A stretch of DNA of 64,000 nucleotides, from NCBI RefSeq assembly GCF_000364225.2, contig NZ_AQFT02000001.1, forward strand, positions 4,965,501-5,029,500, in the 5' to 3' direction. Numbering within the stretch: position 1 is the first letter of the stretch; each line of letters starts with the position of its first letter. Shown here in pieces: positions 62,593 through 64,000 of the stretch. The DNA is from Eubacterium plexicaudatum ASF492 (GTDB lineage: Bacteria; Bacillota; Clostridia; Lachnospirales; Lachnospiraceae). Position numbers and translations under genes: made by a program. A model generated the notes under the pieces. That model was not told where the DNA came from. It saw only the letters and a program-made list of their open reading frames with translations, and did not search any database.

Positions 62593-64000
62593 ATGAAGGA
62601 ATTACAGACAGACGTAATTGTAGTTGCTGCCGGATTATCAGGTCTTGCTGCAAGTATTGCGGCAGCAGAGAACGGAGCAAAGGTAATCACTTTTGAAAAA
62701 TCAACAACAACAGGAGGAGCGGCAAACATGGGTATGGGGCCGCTTGGCATCGGTTCCCGAATTCAGAAGGAGCAGATGATTTCACTGACACCAGGAGAGG
62801 CGTTCCGTAAACATATGTATTTCACACATTATCGTGTTGACGCAAGAATGGTAAGAGATTACTACTTCAAATCCGGTGATACGATTGACTGGCTGATGGA
62901 TATGGGCGTGGAATTTGTCGGTGTTCAGAGAGCATTCAGCGCACCGGAGGCAACAAGAGCCTATTCGGATGGTGAATTTACATGGCATGTGGTGAAGCCG
63001 GAGGGCGGTGGAATGCCAGGACCGAGATGTGCAACAGCTATGACAAAGAAAATGACAGAAAGAGCGAAAGAGCTTGGAGTAGAATTTCAGTTTGAAACTC
63101 CTGTAAAGAAGATCATTATGGAAGATGGGGCTGCGGTAGGTGTAATTGCAGTGGACAAGAACGGAGAGGAAATTGAGGCAAGAGCGAATGCTGTCATTAT
63201 CTGTACCGGTGGATTTGGAGATAATCCGGAGATGATCAAAGAACAGACAGAATTTGAATATGAGAATACGATTTACAATTTTGCGATTCCGGGAATGAAG
63301 GGCGAAGGTATTAAGATGGCATGGGAAGCAGGAGCAGGAAAAGAGCCATGTATCATGGAGCTTATGTATCAGCTTCCGGACAACATGAATCACTTTATCC
63401 TGGACGGTGCATTCCGCCAGCCATGTCTCTGGGTCAACAGAAACGGACAGAGATTTATGCCGGAAGATCAGATCGGCAATACGACATTTACAGGAAATGC
63501 GATTGCTGCTCAGCCTGGAAAGGTTGCATATGCAATTTTTGACAGCAAGATGTTAAAGAAATATAAGAAAAAAGGACCGGATATCATTTCACATGTTCAT
63601 CCACATGATCTGTTCGATCATTTTGACGAACAGTGGGAAAGAGATCTTGCAGATGGTTATGAGCCGGTTGCACAGGGAGATTCCATCGAGGAACTGGCTG
63701 AAAAACTGGGAATTGATGTGGAAGGTCTTGTTCAGCAGGTAGAAGAATACAACGAAATGTGTGCAAATGGATATGATGAGATCTTTGAAAAAGACCGTAT
63801 GTATATGCAGCCAATTGAAAAAGCGCCGTTCTATATCTGTCGTCAGAACGTTGGCGCCTACGGTTCTCTCGGAGGTGTAAAGATCAACCATAAGGCACAG
63901 GTATTAACGCAGGATTCGAAAGTAATTTCCGGATTATACTGTGCAGGAACCGATGCCTGCAACATCTTTGGAGACAGCTATCCATTTATCCTTTCCGGAA
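62593..64000 (+). CDS. FAD-dependent reductase (fumarate/urocanate-reductase-like flavoprotein), 3' end beyond the window
   Basis: ATG 62593 with AAGGAGG upstream; the frame is open to the last base (about 469 codons). DVIVVAAGLSGLAASIAAAE is the FAD-binding GxGxxG-type site, with an unusual Ala at the first Gly. TTTGGAANMGMGPLG and AVIICTGGFGDNPEMI are typical of the FAD_binding_2 family. NVGAYGSLGGVKINHKAQVL and GLYCAGTDACNIFGDSYPFI near the end resemble the C-terminal FAD region. Family members reduce C=C bonds of enoates and related compounds. The substrate is unknown; control by the divergent PucR gene is likely. Confidence 0.88.
   Translation, partial: MKELQTDVIVVAAGLSGLAASIAAAENGAKVITFEKSTTTGGAANMGMGPLGIGSRIQKEQMISLTPGEAFRKHMYFTHYRVDARMVRDYYFKSGDTIDWLMDMGVEFVGVQRAFSAPEATRAYSDGEFTWHVVKPEGGGMPGPRCATAMTKKMTERAKELGVEFQFETPVKKIIMEDGAAVGVIAVDKNGEEIEARANAVIICTGGFGDNPEMIKEQTEFEYENTIYNFAIPGMKGEGIKMAWEAGAGKEPCIMELMYQLPDNMNHFILDGAFRQPCLWVNRNGQRFMPEDQIGNTTFTGNAIAAQPGKVAYAIFDSKMLKKYKKKGPDIISHVHPHDLFDHFDEQWERDLADGYEPVAQGDSIEELAEKLGIDVEGLVQQVEEYNEMCANGYDEIFEKDRMYMQPIEKAPFYICRQNVGAYGSLGGVKINHKAQVLTQDSKVISGLYCAGTDACNIFGDSYPFILSG

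Noticed and set aside
1..64000. CRISPR array.
   Set aside because: No series of regularly spaced identical repeats was seen; the repeats present are insertion-sequence copies, inverted repeats and hairpins.

Overview
The window is low-to-mid GC Firmicutes DNA, most likely from a gut Lachnospiraceae-type clostridium. This rests on AGGAGG-type ribosome sites, clostridial families (a CD1871A-like CXXC protein, a GPH sugar symporter, PucR and AraC regulators) and a dense load of Clostridia-type mobilizable-element genes. No tRNA or rRNA genes were seen. The assignment is inference from gene families, not from a marker gene.

Layout. 1-2940: a lantibiotic-immunity-like ABC exporter operon (ATPase, two permeases, a small membrane protein, a lipoprotein). 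3195-5092: an insertion sequence with a DDE transposase. 5117-10640: accessory genes (DUF6674, PAS protein, DUF4186, a YaiI/YqxD relative, macro domain, RNA-polymerase-alpha-CTD-like protein, DUF1284, HTH membrane regulator). 10728-19100: a lactose locus (divergent AraC and lacZ, a broken GPH symporter, a second AraC), then a NagD-like phosphatase and an unassigned protein. 19192-19357: a MITE-like inverted-repeat element. 19563-29021: an integrative element with an S24/LexA-like repressor, a Y-family polymerase, a LexA DNA-binding-domain protein, several HTH proteins, two resolvase-like small proteins, MazF, a DUF6462 excisionase-like protein and a Tn916-type integrase.

29459-34182: a second copy of the same insertion sequence, interrupted by a complete IS66-family element with an 8-bp target duplication. 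34497-43137: one very large conjugation-associated gene (ArdC-like domain, zincin, YodL, DUF3849, nucleotidyltransferase). It is split by a 4.15-kb element carrying three consecutive tyrosine recombinases (recombinase-in-trio type) and by an in-frame TAG. 43134-48656: further mobilization-element genes, including a TTRAP-like protein, a second YodL protein, an Rpn nuclease, relaxase and MobC, with an oriT-like structured region at 48850-49017.

49244-55312: membrane proteins, TauE/SafE and IS110 remnants, and a two-component system divergent from a CXXC/4Fe-4S/TlpA redox operon. 55509-59721: eroded genes (heptad-repeat export protein, truncated integrase, Rpn nuclease and a partial duplicate). 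59870-64000: a PucR regulator divergent from an FMN-reductase and an FAD flavoprotein that runs off the end.

Several otherwise normal genes are broken by a one-base deletion at a homopolymer (near 1980, 10056, 15190, 15800, 20544, 28800, 61325, 62323). This looks more like sequencing or assembly error than independent decay, so the frameshifted genes are reported as reconstructed units.
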